NCBI GenBank assembly: GCA_964434165.1
Contig: CAYSUS010000043.1
Span: forward strand, 1 to 64,000
Direction of reading: 5' to 3'
DNA: 64,000 bases
Origin: CAYSUS01 sp964434165
GTDB taxonomy: Bacteria > Planctomycetota > Planctomycetia > Pirellulales > Thermoguttaceae
This document shows, piece after piece, positions 1-8,692 of this stretch. The translations under genes and the position numbers were made by a program. The notes under the pieces were generated by a model. It was not told the DNA's origin and did not search any database. It saw nothing but the letters and a program-made list of their open reading frames with translations. The first letter of the stretch is position 1. Every line of letters begins with the position of its first letter.

Positions 1-676
1 GCTGGGAAGCCACGACCTCGACGCGGCGAGCATCTTCGTCAACGCGATGCATGAGGCGGCCGGCAAGAAGCTCGACCACAAGCCGAGGCCGCTGAACGTG
101 GTAGCCTCGGCCACGCGCCCCATCTTCCCGGCCGACCGCGACATCGAGGACCACGTCTGCTGCATCCTGGAGTTCCCGGCCCCGGACTACGACCCGGACG
201 ACCCGATCGCCCGGCGCAAGAAGATCGGCGTGCAGTATGCCTCGATCAACGGCAACGGCTTCGGCGGCTACGGCGAGATCGTGTTCGGCACGCGCGGCAC
301 GCTCCTCCTGGAGCGCGAGAAGGACAAGATGCTCTTCCGCGACGGCAAGGAGAGCAAGGTGGGGACCACCAGCGGCGCGGCCCTCGACACCCAGGCCAGT
401 GGCGTGGCCCAAAAGGCCGAGGCCGGCCCCGAGCGCGACGTGAGCCGCGGATACGCCGAGGAGATCGAGCACTGGGCCTGGTGCATCCGCAACCCGGCCC
501 CGGAGAATCAGCCCCGCTGCGGTCCCAAGGTGGCGATGGCCGACGCGGTGATCGCCCTGGTCACGAACAAGGCGGCGCGCGAGGGCAAGGCGATCGAGTT
601 CAAGGACGAGTGGTTCGAAGTCCACAGCGACGCGACGCCCGGAGGCGACAAGCCTACCGTGCCCGCCAAAGTGTAG
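1..676 (+). CDS. Gfo/Idh/MocA family oxidoreductase, 3' part
   Basis: The gene enters from the left edge; the frame is open from base 2 and ends at TAG 674-676, leaving 224 residues. What is seen is the C-terminal substrate-binding half of a Gfo/Idh/MocA NAD(P)-dependent oxidoreductase. It opens at the LGSHDLDAA segment, which carries the catalytic-type Asp/His region, and ends with the shared segment WCIRNPAPENQPRCGPKVA. The Rossmann NAD-binding half lies outside the window. It is a close paralogue of the next gene along the whole visible length, so the pair looks like a tandem duplication. In planctomycetes such enzymes oxidise or isomerise sugars and sugar acids; the substrate cannot be read here. 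Confidence 0.9.
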   Translation, partial: LGSHDLDAASIFVNAMHEAAGKKLDHKPRPLNVVASATRPIFPADRDIEDHVCCILEFPAPDYDPDDPIARRKKIGVQYASINGNGFGGYGEIVFGTRGTLLLEREKDKMLFRDGKESKVGTTSGAALDTQASGVAQKAEAGPERDVSRGYAEEIEHWAWCIRNPAPENQPRCGPKVAMADAVIALVTNKAAREGKAIEFKDEWFEVHSDATPGGDKPTVPAKV

Positions 677-819
677 AGCGACCCGCCGGACCCGCCCTGG
701 CGCGGCGATCGATCCGGGCCGCGCGTGGGGCGAACCCCAAGGCGGATCGCCGCCGGTTATCTCGACACAACGGTCCGTGCCCCGCCGTGTGGGGGCGGCA
801 GCGATAGAGAGAGAAGCCC

Positions 820-2574
820 ATGAACTTGACAGACGAATACAAGAAGGTCGGGCGCGAGAACTTCTGCGCGGCGATCGGCAGTCCGCTCGTGCGCCGCGAC
901 TTCCTCAAGGAGCAGGTTGATCAGAGCCTCGCCTCCGGCAAGGGACTGGGGTCGCACTACTACGGCTACGGCGACTCGGTCGCCGAGCCGGTCCGGGTCG
1001 CCGTGCTGGGAACCGGCGACGAGGGAAGCGTCCTGATCGGCGCGATCAACCCCGACTTCGTCCAGGTCAAGGCCATCGCCGACATCCGCCCCTACAACGT
1101 CCACCGGGCGTTCCACGGCGACAGCTACAGTTCGACCGCCATGAGGGTCCGCCCCGGCCTGATGGCCAAGTACGGCTGGGAGACCGAGGAGAAGGCCCGC
1201 GAGAACGTCAAGGTCTTCGCCCACTACGAGGATCTGCTCAAGGAAGCCTCGTCGCTGAACATCGAGGGGGTGATCATCGCCCTGCCCTTGCATCTGCACG
1301 CCGCGGCCTCGATCGCCGCCATGAAGGCCGGCCTGCACGTGCTCACCGAGAAGCTGATGGGCCACAGCGTGCGCGAGTGCAAGGAGATGGCCCGCGCGGC
1401 GAAGGAGACGGGACTCCTCCTGGCCACCGGCCACCAGCGCCACTACAACATCCTCTACGACAACGCCGTGGAGCTGATCCGCCAGGGCGTGCTCGGCGAC
1501 CTGCATTACATCCGCGCCCAGTGGCACCGGAATAACCAGCCGGGCAGCGACAGTTGGCGCCAGCCCATGCCCAAGGAGGTCAAGCCGGCCGATAGCCTGG
1601 CGGGCGACCTGGAGCGCGTTCTGGCCATCTGGAAGGCGCGCGAAGCCAAACTGAAGGATGACCCGAAACGAGTCAAGGACTACGAGCTTTACAAGGCCCG
1701 CGTGGCCCAGAAGGTAGCCCAGATCGAGGACGCCAGGATCGCCGAGAAGGTCAAGGAGTGGGGCTACGAGGACAAGGTCGTCAAGGACGGCAGCGGCGAG
1801 GTCGTTTACGAGCGCCCTGCTATCGAGGAGCTCATCCGCTGGCGCCTGTGGGAGCGGACCGGCGGCGGCCTGATGGCCGAGCTGGGCAGCCACCAGCTCG
1901 ACGCGGCAAGCATCTTCATCGCCGCGATACACGGCGGCGAGAAACAGCACCCGCTCAACGTGATGGCCGCGGCCAACCGGCCCCTGTTCCCGCCCAACCG
2001 CGAGGTGGAGGATCACGTCTATTGCATCTTCGAGTTCCCGCACCCGGAGTACGACCCGAACAGCGAGCTGGGCCGGCAGAAGAAGATCAGCGTGGCCTAC
2101 GCCTCGATCAACGGCAACGGCTGGGGCGGCTACGGCGAGACGGTCTTCGGCACCCAGGGCACGCTGGTCCTGGAGGAGGAGAAGGAGGCCATGCTCTGGA
2201 AGACACACTACACGCCGGAGCATATCCGACTTCTCAAAGGCAAGCAGAAGGGGGACCCACCCCGGCTCGAGTTGGCCTCCAAGCCGGACGAGTGGGACGA
2301 GGAGTCGGCCGCCCTGGGGAGCCTGGCCTCGGTGCCGGCCGAGCGGGGTTACACCGAACAGATCGAGCACTGGGCGTGGTGCATCCGTAATCCGGCTCCT
2401 GAGAACCAGCCCCGCTGCGGGCCCAAGGTGGCGCTGGGCGACGCGGTCATCGCCCTGACCACGAATATGGCCGCGCAGAAGGGCCAGCGGATCGACTTCC
2501 ATCCCCACTGGTTCGATCCGGAGAGCGACGAGACGCCCGAGGGCGAAAAGCCCGACCTCTCCCGATACGCTTGA
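820..2574 (+). CDS. Gfo/Idh/MocA family oxidoreductase
   Basis: This is a 584-residue NAD(P)-dependent dehydrogenase of the Gfo/Idh/MocA family. The Rossmann fold starts near residue 66 (VRVAVLGTGDEGSV), and LTEKLMGH near residue 175 stands where the family usually has EKP. A charged helical insertion of about 80 residues (around 255-335) separates this from the C-terminal domain with ELGSHQLDAA. The first 30 residues hold a twin-arginine-like motif, VRRDFLK, but the following stretch is polar rather than hydrophobic, so Tat export is doubtful. A weak GAGAGAAG lies 6 bases before the ATG. It follows its truncated paralogue by 143 bases and precedes a sugar isomerase gene, which suggests carbohydrate metabolism. 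Confidence 0.92.
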   Translation: MNLTDEYKKVGRENFCAAIGSPLVRRDFLKEQVDQSLASGKGLGSHYYGYGDSVAEPVRVAVLGTGDEGSVLIGAINPDFVQVKAIADIRPYNVHRAFHGDSYSSTAMRVRPGLMAKYGWETEEKARENVKVFAHYEDLLKEASSLNIEGVIIALPLHLHAAASIAAMKAGLHVLTEKLMGHSVRECKEMARAAKETGLLLATGHQRHYNILYDNAVELIRQGVLGDLHYIRAQWHRNNQPGSDSWRQPMPKEVKPADSLAGDLERVLAIWKAREAKLKDDPKRVKDYELYKARVAQKVAQIEDARIAEKVKEWGYEDKVVKDGSGEVVYERPAIEELIRWRLWERTGGGLMAELGSHQLDAASIFIAAIHGGEKQHPLNVMAAANRPLFPPNREVEDHVYCIFEFPHPEYDPNSELGRQKKISVAYASINGNGWGGYGETVFGTQGTLVLEEEKEAMLWKTHYTPEHIRLLKGKQKGDPPRLELASKPDEWDEESAALGSLASVPAERGYTEQIEHWAWCIRNPAPENQPRCGPKVALGDAVIALTTNMAAQKGQRIDFHPHWFDPESDETPEGEKPDLSRYA

Positions 2575-2682
2575 TGGCGGCCCCGTTCTGGGGTATCTTA
2601 CCGGCGTCTGATGGACGCGGGCTCGGATGCAGTCGGGCATCGCGCCTGCGCGTCAACCGGCTCGGTTTGAAAGGAGGACGTC

Positions 2683-3525
2683 GTGGAGAAGTGGCCGATC
2701 GGCGTATTCGCGAGCATCGACGCCGGCCTGGGCGTCAAGCTCGAAGTGGCCCAGGAGTTGGGCATCCCCACCGTCCAACTGCACGCCCCCCAGCGGGCGA
2801 CGCGCACGCCCGAGAACGCGGAGAAGTTCCTCGCCCGACTCAAGGAGCTGGGCATCACCATCACAGCCGTGTTCGGCGGGTTCGAGGGGGAGAGCTACGC
2901 GGATATCCCCACGGTCCGACGCACCGTGGGACTGGTTCCGCCCGAGGCCCGCGCCACGCGCCTTCAGGAACTGAAGGAGATCTCCGACTTCACCAGGATG
3001 CTGGCCGTGGACGTGCTGGGGCTGCACGTGGGGTTCGTGCCCGACGACCCCTCGGACCCGCTCTACCCCGAGGTGGTCGAGGTCACCCAGGAGGTCTGCG
3101 ACCACTGCAAGCAGAACGGGCAGAACTTCCACCTGGAGACGGGGCAGGAACAGGCCGACACGCTGCTGCGGTTCATCGCCGACGTGGGTCGCGACAACCT
3201 GCTGATCAACTTCGACCCGGCGAACATGATCCTCTACGGGACGGGCGAGCCCATCGAGGCCCTGCGCAAGGTCGGCCACCTGGTGCGGAGCGTGCACTGC
3301 AAGGACGGCAAGTGGTCGGACAAGCCGGGCGAGGAGTGGGGCACCGAGGTCCCGTTCGGCGAAGGGGAGGTGGGGGCCGAGAGCTTCCTCCGCACGCTCA
3401 AGGAGATCGGCTACGACGGCGCCTTGACCATCGAACGGGAGATTCCCCAGGAGCCCGAGCGGCAGAAGGCCGAGATCGGCGGCGCGGTCGAGTTGATCAA
3501 CACGCTAAAGCAGAAGGTCCTTTAG
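2683..3525 (+). CDS. Sugar phosphate isomerase/epimerase family TIM-barrel protein
   Basis: This 280-residue protein has the look of the xylose-isomerase-like TIM barrel (AP endonuclease 2 family). Family-like segments are VLGLHVGFVPDDP, INFDPANMI, RSVHCKDGKW with likely metal-binding His and Asp, and a C-terminal TIEREI. These proteins bind a divalent metal and isomerise or epimerise sugars or sugar acids. The GTG start at 2683 is chosen because AAGGAGG at 2671-2677 sits 5 bases upstream. It follows two Gfo/Idh/MocA genes on the same strand, a common pairing for sugar catabolism. The exact substrate is unknown. Confidence 0.88.
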   Translation: MEKWPIGVFASIDAGLGVKLEVAQELGIPTVQLHAPQRATRTPENAEKFLARLKELGITITAVFGGFEGESYADIPTVRRTVGLVPPEARATRLQELKEISDFTRMLAVDVLGLHVGFVPDDPSDPLYPEVVEVTQEVCDHCKQNGQNFHLETGQEQADTLLRFIADVGRDNLLINFDPANMILYGTGEPIEALRKVGHLVRSVHCKDGKWSDKPGEEWGTEVPFGEGEVGAESFLRTLKEIGYDGALTIEREIPQEPERQKAEIGGAVELINTLKQKVL

Positions 3526-3535
3526 CCTGGTCCCG

Positions 3536-3566
3536 GACTTCCGAAGTCTTGAAGACTTCGGAAGTC
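3536..3566. repeat. Palindrome with two self-complementary arms (copy A)
   Basis: Two 15-base arms (GACTTCCGAAGTCTT and its reverse complement) flank a single central G and match perfectly. The inner part of each arm, GACTTC-C-GAAGTC, is itself a palindrome. It lies 10 bases after the isomerase stop codon. A near-identical copy sits at 59316-59348 and weaker relatives at about 19726-19759 and 21556-21590. It could act as a terminator-like hairpin or be a REP-type dispersed element; there is no T-run after it. Confidence 0.8.
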
Positions 3567-3605
3567 TGAAGTTTCCTCCAGACCACGAGGCTCCCGCGGC
3601 AACCC

Positions 3606-3908
3606 ATGCCCAGCATTTCCATGTCGATCCCCCACGCCCTGGGCCAGGACGAGGCGATCCTGCGGCTGAAGGACGGTTTTGGTCAGGCCCGCGAGGGCTT
3701 CCAGGATCAGGTGACCGACCTGGTCGAGGAGTGGGATGGAAGCCGGCTGAGTTACAGCTTCAAGACGTTCGGGATGACGATCAGCGGGGGCGTGGACGTC
3801 GAGCCGTCGGAGGTCAGACTAAACGCCAATCTGCCCATGGCCGCGATGATGTTCCGCGGCATGATCGAGCAGCAGATCCGCGAGCAGATGACGCGGCTGC
3901 TTTCCTGA
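3606..3908 (+). CDS. Polyhydroxyalkanoic acid system family protein
   Basis: This 100-residue protein resembles the small PHA-system family (PF09650 type). It starts with MPSISMSIPHALG, has a central beta-strand region (SYSFKTFGMTISGGVDV), and ends with the amphipathic FRGMIEQQIREQMTRLL. In other bacteria such genes lie near polyhydroxyalkanoate granule genes, but no PHA synthase or phasin is in this window, so a role in PHA storage is only family-based. The gene converges with the response-regulator gene on the other strand, leaving 4 bases between the two stop codons. No strong ribosome site precedes the ATG. Confidence 0.75.
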   Translation: MPSISMSIPHALGQDEAILRLKDGFGQAREGFQDQVTDLVEEWDGSRLSYSFKTFGMTISGGVDVEPSEVRLNANLPMAAMMFRGMIEQQIREQMTRLLS

Positions 3909-3912
3909 AGCT

Positions 3913-4296
3913 TCAGGTGGCGGCGGCCTCGCCCTGCTGAACCATCAGGTCGAGGGTCTTCACGAGCAGGGCCTTGTCGAAGGGCTTGACCAGGAAGTCG
4001 AAGGCCCCGAGCTTGAAGGCCTCCTTGAGCACGGTCTTCTGGTCCAGCGCGCTGACGACGACGACCTTGGCCTCGGGGTCGGCCGTCATGATGCCGCGGA
4101 GTGCGTAGAGGCCGTCGAACTCGGGCATGACCAGGTCGAGCGTCACCGCATCGGGGCGGAGTTGCTGGTAGCGCTCGACGGCCGTGTGGCCGTCGCCCGC
4201 CTCGCCGACGATCTCCCATCCGGCGGCGGCGGCCGTGTCCTTGATCAGTTCGCGGATGATCAGTGCGTCGTCAACGACCAGCAGAGATCGGCTCAT
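3913..4296 (-). CDS. CheY-like single-domain response regulator
   Basis: This is a 127-residue receiver domain with no output domain. The acidic pair is at Asp9/Asp10 (VVDDA), the phosphoacceptor is Asp54 (TLDLVMPEFDG), and the conserved Ser and Lys are in VVVVSALDQ and FLVKPFDKA. The ATG at 4296 has AAGGA 7 bases upstream; frame upstream of that overlaps the cheD side and is not conserved. It is the last gene of the chemotaxis operon, 47 bases after cheD, so CheA is the likely kinase. A second, divergent CheY lies at 10669; which of the two acts on a motor or pilus cannot be told. Confidence 0.93.
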   Translation of the reverse strand: MSRSLLVVDDALIIRELIKDTAAAAGWEIVGEAGDGHTAVERYQQLRPDAVTLDLVMPEFDGLYALRGIMTADPEAKVVVVSALDQKTVLKEAFKLGAFDFLVKPFDKALLVKTLDLMVQQGEAAAT

Positions 4297-4343
4297 GTCG
4301 GAATCCTTGCTCGGCGACGCGCAGCGCGTCGCGTCTGGCGGTC

Positions 4344-4832
4344 TTACAGGGTCTGAGGGGATTTGCCTGCGGTCTCCACGAGCAGCGATCCGGTTTCGGT
4401 GTCGAGCGTGACCCGGCGGCCGGTCTTGCCGCCCGTGTCCTGGGCTGCGACGCGCACGCCGGCGCGGGCCAGAGCGGAGAGGACGGCCCGGACGTTGTCC
4501 TCGCCGATCTGCAAGGGACCGCCTGCCCCGAACATGCACGCCCCGCCGGCGATCTTGGCCACCAACCCGGCCGGGTTGGCCCCCCGCTTCTGCAACTCGC
4601 GGATCATCTCCGGAACGGCCGTGTCCGCGAACTTGCCGGCAGGGGCCGCGCGGCCGCACGACTCGGGAAGGACCACGTGGGCCATCGCGCCCACGCGGAG
4701 CCGGGGGTGATACAGCGCGACGCCGACGCACGAGCCGAGCACGGCGGTGAGCCGGCCCGGCCGGCCCGCGATCGCCAGTTGGCCCATCCCGACATTGGCG
4801 GTCTCGACAGCGGTGAGTGTGGCCGTGGCCAT
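4344..4832 (-). CDS. cheD: Chemoreceptor glutamine deamidase CheD
   Basis: This 162-residue protein matches CheD, which deamidates glutamine side chains of chemoreceptors and in some bacteria works with CheC. The catalytic Cys35 is in LGSCVGVALYHP and His52 in GAMAHVVLP; GGACMFG and IGEDNV are further family signatures. The ATG at 4832 has AGGAAG 8 bases upstream. It lies between cheC and the response-regulator gene in the chemotaxis operon. Its substrate receptors are not encoded in the window. Confidence 0.93.
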   Translation of the reverse strand: MATATLTAVETANVGMGQLAIAGRPGRLTAVLGSCVGVALYHPRLRVGAMAHVVLPESCGRAAPAGKFADTAVPEMIRELQKRGANPAGLVAKIAGGACMFGAGGPLQIGEDNVRAVLSALARAGVRVAAQDTGGKTGRRVTLDTETGSLLVETAGKSPQTL

Positions 4833-4887
4833 CGCCTCGCTTCCTACGGGTTGACGGGGTTTTGCGGTGAGCCCCCTTCTTCGTCCT

Positions 4888-5508
4888 CTACGACGCGACG
4901 TGCAGCGCGTGCTCCATGGCTGCCCGGAGCGGCTGGGTGGGAACGAACAGGACGCGCCAGTTGAGCTCCTCGCCGTGGCGATGGAAGCCCGTGCGGCAGA
5001 CGAGCACCTTGTCGCAGGTCATCGCCTGCGGCAGCAGGGCCTGCTCGAGCACGCTGGCTCCGTAGTCCTGGATGAAGTACGGCGCCGACGGGACGAGGTC
5101 CACGCCGATCAGCCGCGTCAAGGCGTTCATGTAGGCGCAGGCCAGGATGTTCCCGGTCTCGGTCAGGGCCGACTTCTCCAGCTCGCTCCAGCCCGGATCC
5201 TGGTTGACCGGGCGTTGAAGGAGCGACGCGGCCATCTGCCGCCCGCTCGTCTCGTCGAAGGTGAGGATCATCTCGCCGCCCAGCTCGCCGTGCAGGCTGA
5301 GCACCACCATGGTCAGCAGCTCGTCCCCCAGGTCGAGCTCGCCACAGGCGTCTTCCAGCGGGATCTCGCGCACCTCATCGAGCGAGAGCGTGATCAAGCC
5401 GTCCGTCCAGCGGCACATGGTCGCTGAAGCGTCGTGGGTGGCCGAGGCCAGGAGCTGGTGCAGGAGCTCCAGTCGAGAGGCTTGCGTTGCGCTAGCGGCA
5501 GTCATCAT
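4888..5508 (-). CDS. cheC: CheC-type CheY-P phosphatase family protein
   Basis: This 206-residue protein carries a CheC-like active-site segment, SALTETGNILACAYMNAL, followed by LVPSAP, which fits the ExxN...P phosphatase pattern. Only one such motif is evident, whereas classical CheC has two. An N-terminal half with DACGELDLGDELLTMVV resembles the other half of the CheC/CheX fold. I place the start at the ATG at 5508, with GAGG just upstream; a longer open frame exists but has no family similarity. In the operon it sits between cheA and cheD, and CheC and CheD often work as a complex in receptor adaptation. Confidence 0.8.
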   Translation of the reverse strand: MMTAASATQASRLELLHQLLASATHDASATMCRWTDGLITLSLDEVREIPLEDACGELDLGDELLTMVVLSLHGELGGEMILTFDETSGRQMAASLLQRPVNQDPGWSELEKSALTETGNILACAYMNALTRLIGVDLVPSAPYFIQDYGASVLEQALLPQAMTCDKVLVCRTGFHRHGEELNWRVLFVPTQPLRAAMEHALHVAS

Positions 5509-5606
5509 CGTACCTCGTGGACGTGACTCGGGTTGAAGGACAGGCGACTGTGGCGAATCCCGTCGGTTCGAGTTGGTCTGGAATCGGGACGCGGGGCAAG
5601 TCTCCG

Positions 5607-8600
5607 CTAAAGCGAGGCGGCGCTGGCGTGGCCCGAGGCCATCTCCAGCAGCGCGCCCACGTCGAGGATCAGCGAGACGCGCCCGTCGCCGAGGATGCTG
5701 GCTCCGGCGATTCCCGGCACGTTGCGGTAGTTCTCGGCCATGGACTTGATCACGATGTCCTCCTCGCCGAGGACTCGATCGACGATCAGGCCGATCTGAC
5801 CGCCGGTCTCCCCCACGATCACGAGACTGGTTTCGCCGCTGTCGCCGCCGCGCGCCCGGCGGTGCCCCTGGCTCCAGGAGAACACGTCGGACAGGTCCAC
5901 GACGGAGATCACCGAGCCCCGCACCCGCGCCGTCCACAGCCCGTGGATCGAGCTCATGTCCTCGCGTTGCACGCTGACGATCTCCGCGACCGACTCCACC
6001 GGCAGGGCGAACACGTCGCCGTCGATCTCGGTCATCAGGCTGGGGAGGATGGCCAGGGTCAGCGGCAGCTTGATGGTCATCGTCGTGCCTTCCCCGGGCG
6101 TGCTCTCCGTGTCGATCGTTCCGTTCAGGTCGGAGATCTTCGACTTGACGATGTCCATGCCCATGCCGCGCCCGGAAACCTCCGTGACCTTCTCGGCGGT
6201 GCTAAAGCCGGGCTCCCAGATGAGCTGGTAAACCTGGTGCGGGGAGAGCTTGTCGGCGTCGGCCTCGGAGACAAGCCCTTTCTCGATCGCCTTGCGGAGG
6301 ATCCGCTCAGGGTCGAGCCCCTTGCCGTCGTCGGAGACGCGGATCACGATGCTGTTGCCGCGGTGGAAGGCGTCGAGCGTCACCGTGCCCTGGCGGGGCT
6401 TGCCCGCCGCCTCGCGGACCTCGGGCATCTCGATCCCGTGGTCCACCGAGTTGCGGACCATGTGGATCAGCGGGTCGCCCAGCTCGTCGATCATCCGCTT
6501 GTCGAGCTCGGTCTTCTCGCCGTTGATCACCAGGCGGACGCTCTTGCCGTTGCTCCGCGTGATGTCGCGGATGACGCGCTTGAAGCGGGCGAACAGTGGA
6601 CCGATGGGCACCATACGCGTGTCCATCACGCTCTGCTGGATCCCGTCCGTCACTCGGTCGAGCTGGTGAATCGCCTCGCCCAGGTCGTTGACCGTCAGGC
6701 GGGCGTCGGCCAGGGCCCTCACCTCCTGACGCACTTGCTCGAGCTCGGCCTGTACGCGTCGAGCCGCGGCGCGGAGGGCTTCCAGCTCCGTTTGCAGATT
6801 GGGCGACTCGGGGTTGAGCTCCTTCGCGCCGAGACGCTCCAGCATTCCCAGCGCCCCGTCGAGCACCTGGGAGGTCTGCTTGCTGGAAAGCGCGGTCTTG
6901 AGGCTGTCGCCGATCCGGGTGAAGCGAGCCTTGCTGATCACCAACTGCCCGGCCAGATTCATGAGCTGGTCCAGCCGGTCGATGTCCACGCGGAGCGTCT
7001 CGGCGGGACGCGAGCCGCCGTCGGGCACGGCCGCTTCTCTCGCGGCCCCGGACCGCGCCGCGCTGGCACCGGGGGGTGAGGCCCCGGGAAGGCCCTTGTC
7101 CCCGGAAGCCGCCGGAGGCGCCGCCGCTGCCTTCTCCTCGGGCGCCGAGGTCTCGGTCGAGGCCGGCTCGTCGAGCGGCTCCATGAATACCCGTTGTACG
7201 CCCGCGATCCGCAGATGATTGTAGATCTTCACCAGCGGCTTTTCGGTGACAAGCCCGAACGTCACCCCTCCGAGATCCTCCAGTTCGTCCAGGGTCTCCG
7301 CGGGCGGATCGAAGTAGCAGACGTCGCCGAGATTGGACAGCTTCTCGTAAACCAGCCGGGCCTTCAGCCCCACAAGCGTCAGCTTCGGCTCGAACGCCAG
7401 CTCGCCCGCGACCGCCGGCGATCCGGGCGGCGCGGCGGAGCCCACCGCGGCCTTCAACTCGGCCGAAATCCCGGTCAAGCCGGCGGGCGGTTTGGTGGAC
7501 GGGGGAGCGGCGGGGGCACCGGGCGCGGCGGTCGGGTCGCTTCCGTCCAGCGGGGGCGGCTGCGGCGGGCTTGCCGACTCACCGGCCTGCTGCGCGGAAA
7601 CCAGCTCGGCAGCGAGCTGGACGAAGTGGTCGGACCGGGGCGCGCCTTGGCGCAAATCGTGGACGTACTGGCGCAGCGCGTCGGTGCAGCGGAGCATGGC
7701 GTCGGTCATCTCGGCCGACAGGGTCCGATCGTGCTCGAGAAGGTCCTGAAGCAGGTCCTCCATCAGGTGCGCCAGTTTGGCCGCGCGGTTCAGGCCGATC
7801 GAGGCGGCCGAGCCCTTGATGCGGTGCGACGTGATCAGGAGCTTCTCGATGGTAGCCCTGCCCGCGTCCCCCTCCGAAGCCAGCAGCGTCTCCGTGAGGC
7901 TGTCGAGCGAAAGCTCCGATTCGTCGATGAAGATCCCCACGTACTTGGCCGGCAGCTCGGACTCGTCCTGGATGCCGTCGAACAAGTCGCGGGAGGCCGC
8001 CTCCGGCTGGATCGAATCCGCTTCCGCCCCGTGGGTTGCCGCGCCCGCGTCGATGGGCGGCGCCGAGCCCGCGACGGCAGACGGCGCGCCGTCATCCGCG
8101 GGCGGAGCGTCCGCCGGCTCCGCCGCGCCTGCCGTCCTGGACTCCGCGGTCGCCTCCGCGTCGGTTTCGGAGGTGTCGTCGATCAGCGCGTTCTCGGCGT
8201 CGGCCTGCGTCGATTGCTTGCGCTCCGCCCCGGCCGCCTGCAAGACGCTTCCGATGCCTTCGATGACCGATTCGCACTCCACCGCCTCGGAGTCGGGGTC
8301 CTTCAGGGCGTCCACGAGGCTGACCAGCCGGTCCACGGCCTGGAACATCAGCTCGACCACGTCCCCGCTGATGATCAGCTCCTCCTTGCGGGCCGCATCG
8401 AAGACGTTCTCGACCTTGTGGGTCAGCGTGTTGATGTCCGTCAGCCCCAACATGGCCGAGAGGCCCTTGAGGCTGTGCGCGGAGCGGAACATCTCGTTGA
8501 GGAGGTCCTCGTCGCAGCGCTGCTGGTGGCAATCTTCCAGCGATCGGACCCACTCGTCGAGCTGGAGGAGTTTCTCGTTGAGGCGGTCCAGCAGTTGGCC

Positions 8601-8672
8601 CGACTCGTCGAGGAAGTCCCCCAAGAGGCTTTCGAAGAACTCGTCTCGGGCTGCGGCTTCCGATTCGCTCAT
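5607..8672 (-). CDS. cheA: Chemotaxis histidine kinase CheA with two Hpt domains
   Basis: This is a 1021-residue CheA, longer than the usual 650 or so. Domains in order: Hpt 1 with His66 (AHSLKG); an Ala/Asp-rich linker; Hpt 2 with His283 (SHRIKGSA); a proline-rich linker; a CheY-binding-like domain (about 428-500); P3 dimerisation helices from about 558; a HATPase domain with HMVRNSVDHGIE, DDGKGLD, GFSTA and GRGMGMDIV; and a C-terminal CheW-like domain. The kinase phosphorylates itself on His and passes phosphate to CheY and CheB. GGAG lies 7 bases before the ATG. It lies between cheR and cheC in the operon. Confidence 0.96.
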   Translation of the reverse strand: MSESEAAARDEFFESLLGDFLDESGQLLDRLNEKLLQLDEWVRSLEDCHQQRCDEDLLNEMFRSAHSLKGLSAMLGLTDINTLTHKVENVFDAARKEELIISGDVVELMFQAVDRLVSLVDALKDPDSEAVECESVIEGIGSVLQAAGAERKQSTQADAENALIDDTSETDAEATAESRTAGAAEPADAPPADDGAPSAVAGSAPPIDAGAATHGAEADSIQPEAASRDLFDGIQDESELPAKYVGIFIDESELSLDSLTETLLASEGDAGRATIEKLLITSHRIKGSAASIGLNRAAKLAHLMEDLLQDLLEHDRTLSAEMTDAMLRCTDALRQYVHDLRQGAPRSDHFVQLAAELVSAQQAGESASPPQPPPLDGSDPTAAPGAPAAPPSTKPPAGLTGISAELKAAVGSAAPPGSPAVAGELAFEPKLTLVGLKARLVYEKLSNLGDVCYFDPPAETLDELEDLGGVTFGLVTEKPLVKIYNHLRIAGVQRVFMEPLDEPASTETSAPEEKAAAAPPAASGDKGLPGASPPGASAARSGAAREAAVPDGGSRPAETLRVDIDRLDQLMNLAGQLVISKARFTRIGDSLKTALSSKQTSQVLDGALGMLERLGAKELNPESPNLQTELEALRAAARRVQAELEQVRQEVRALADARLTVNDLGEAIHQLDRVTDGIQQSVMDTRMVPIGPLFARFKRVIRDITRSNGKSVRLVINGEKTELDKRMIDELGDPLIHMVRNSVDHGIEMPEVREAAGKPRQGTVTLDAFHRGNSIVIRVSDDGKGLDPERILRKAIEKGLVSEADADKLSPHQVYQLIWEPGFSTAEKVTEVSGRGMGMDIVKSKISDLNGTIDTESTPGEGTTMTIKLPLTLAILPSLMTEIDGDVFALPVESVAEIVSVQREDMSSIHGLWTARVRGSVISVVDLSDVFSWSQGHRRARGGDSGETSLVIVGETGGQIGLIVDRVLGEEDIVIKSMAENYRNVPGIAGASILGDGRVSLILDVGALLEMASGHASAASL

Positions 8673-8692
8673 CGTCGACTCCGTACGTCGTT

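Noticed and set aside
757..2640. 627-codon frame on the minus strand opposite the Gfo/Idh/MocA gene
   Set aside because: It mirrors a well-supported gene, has no family resemblance and has the composition expected of a high-GC antisense frame.
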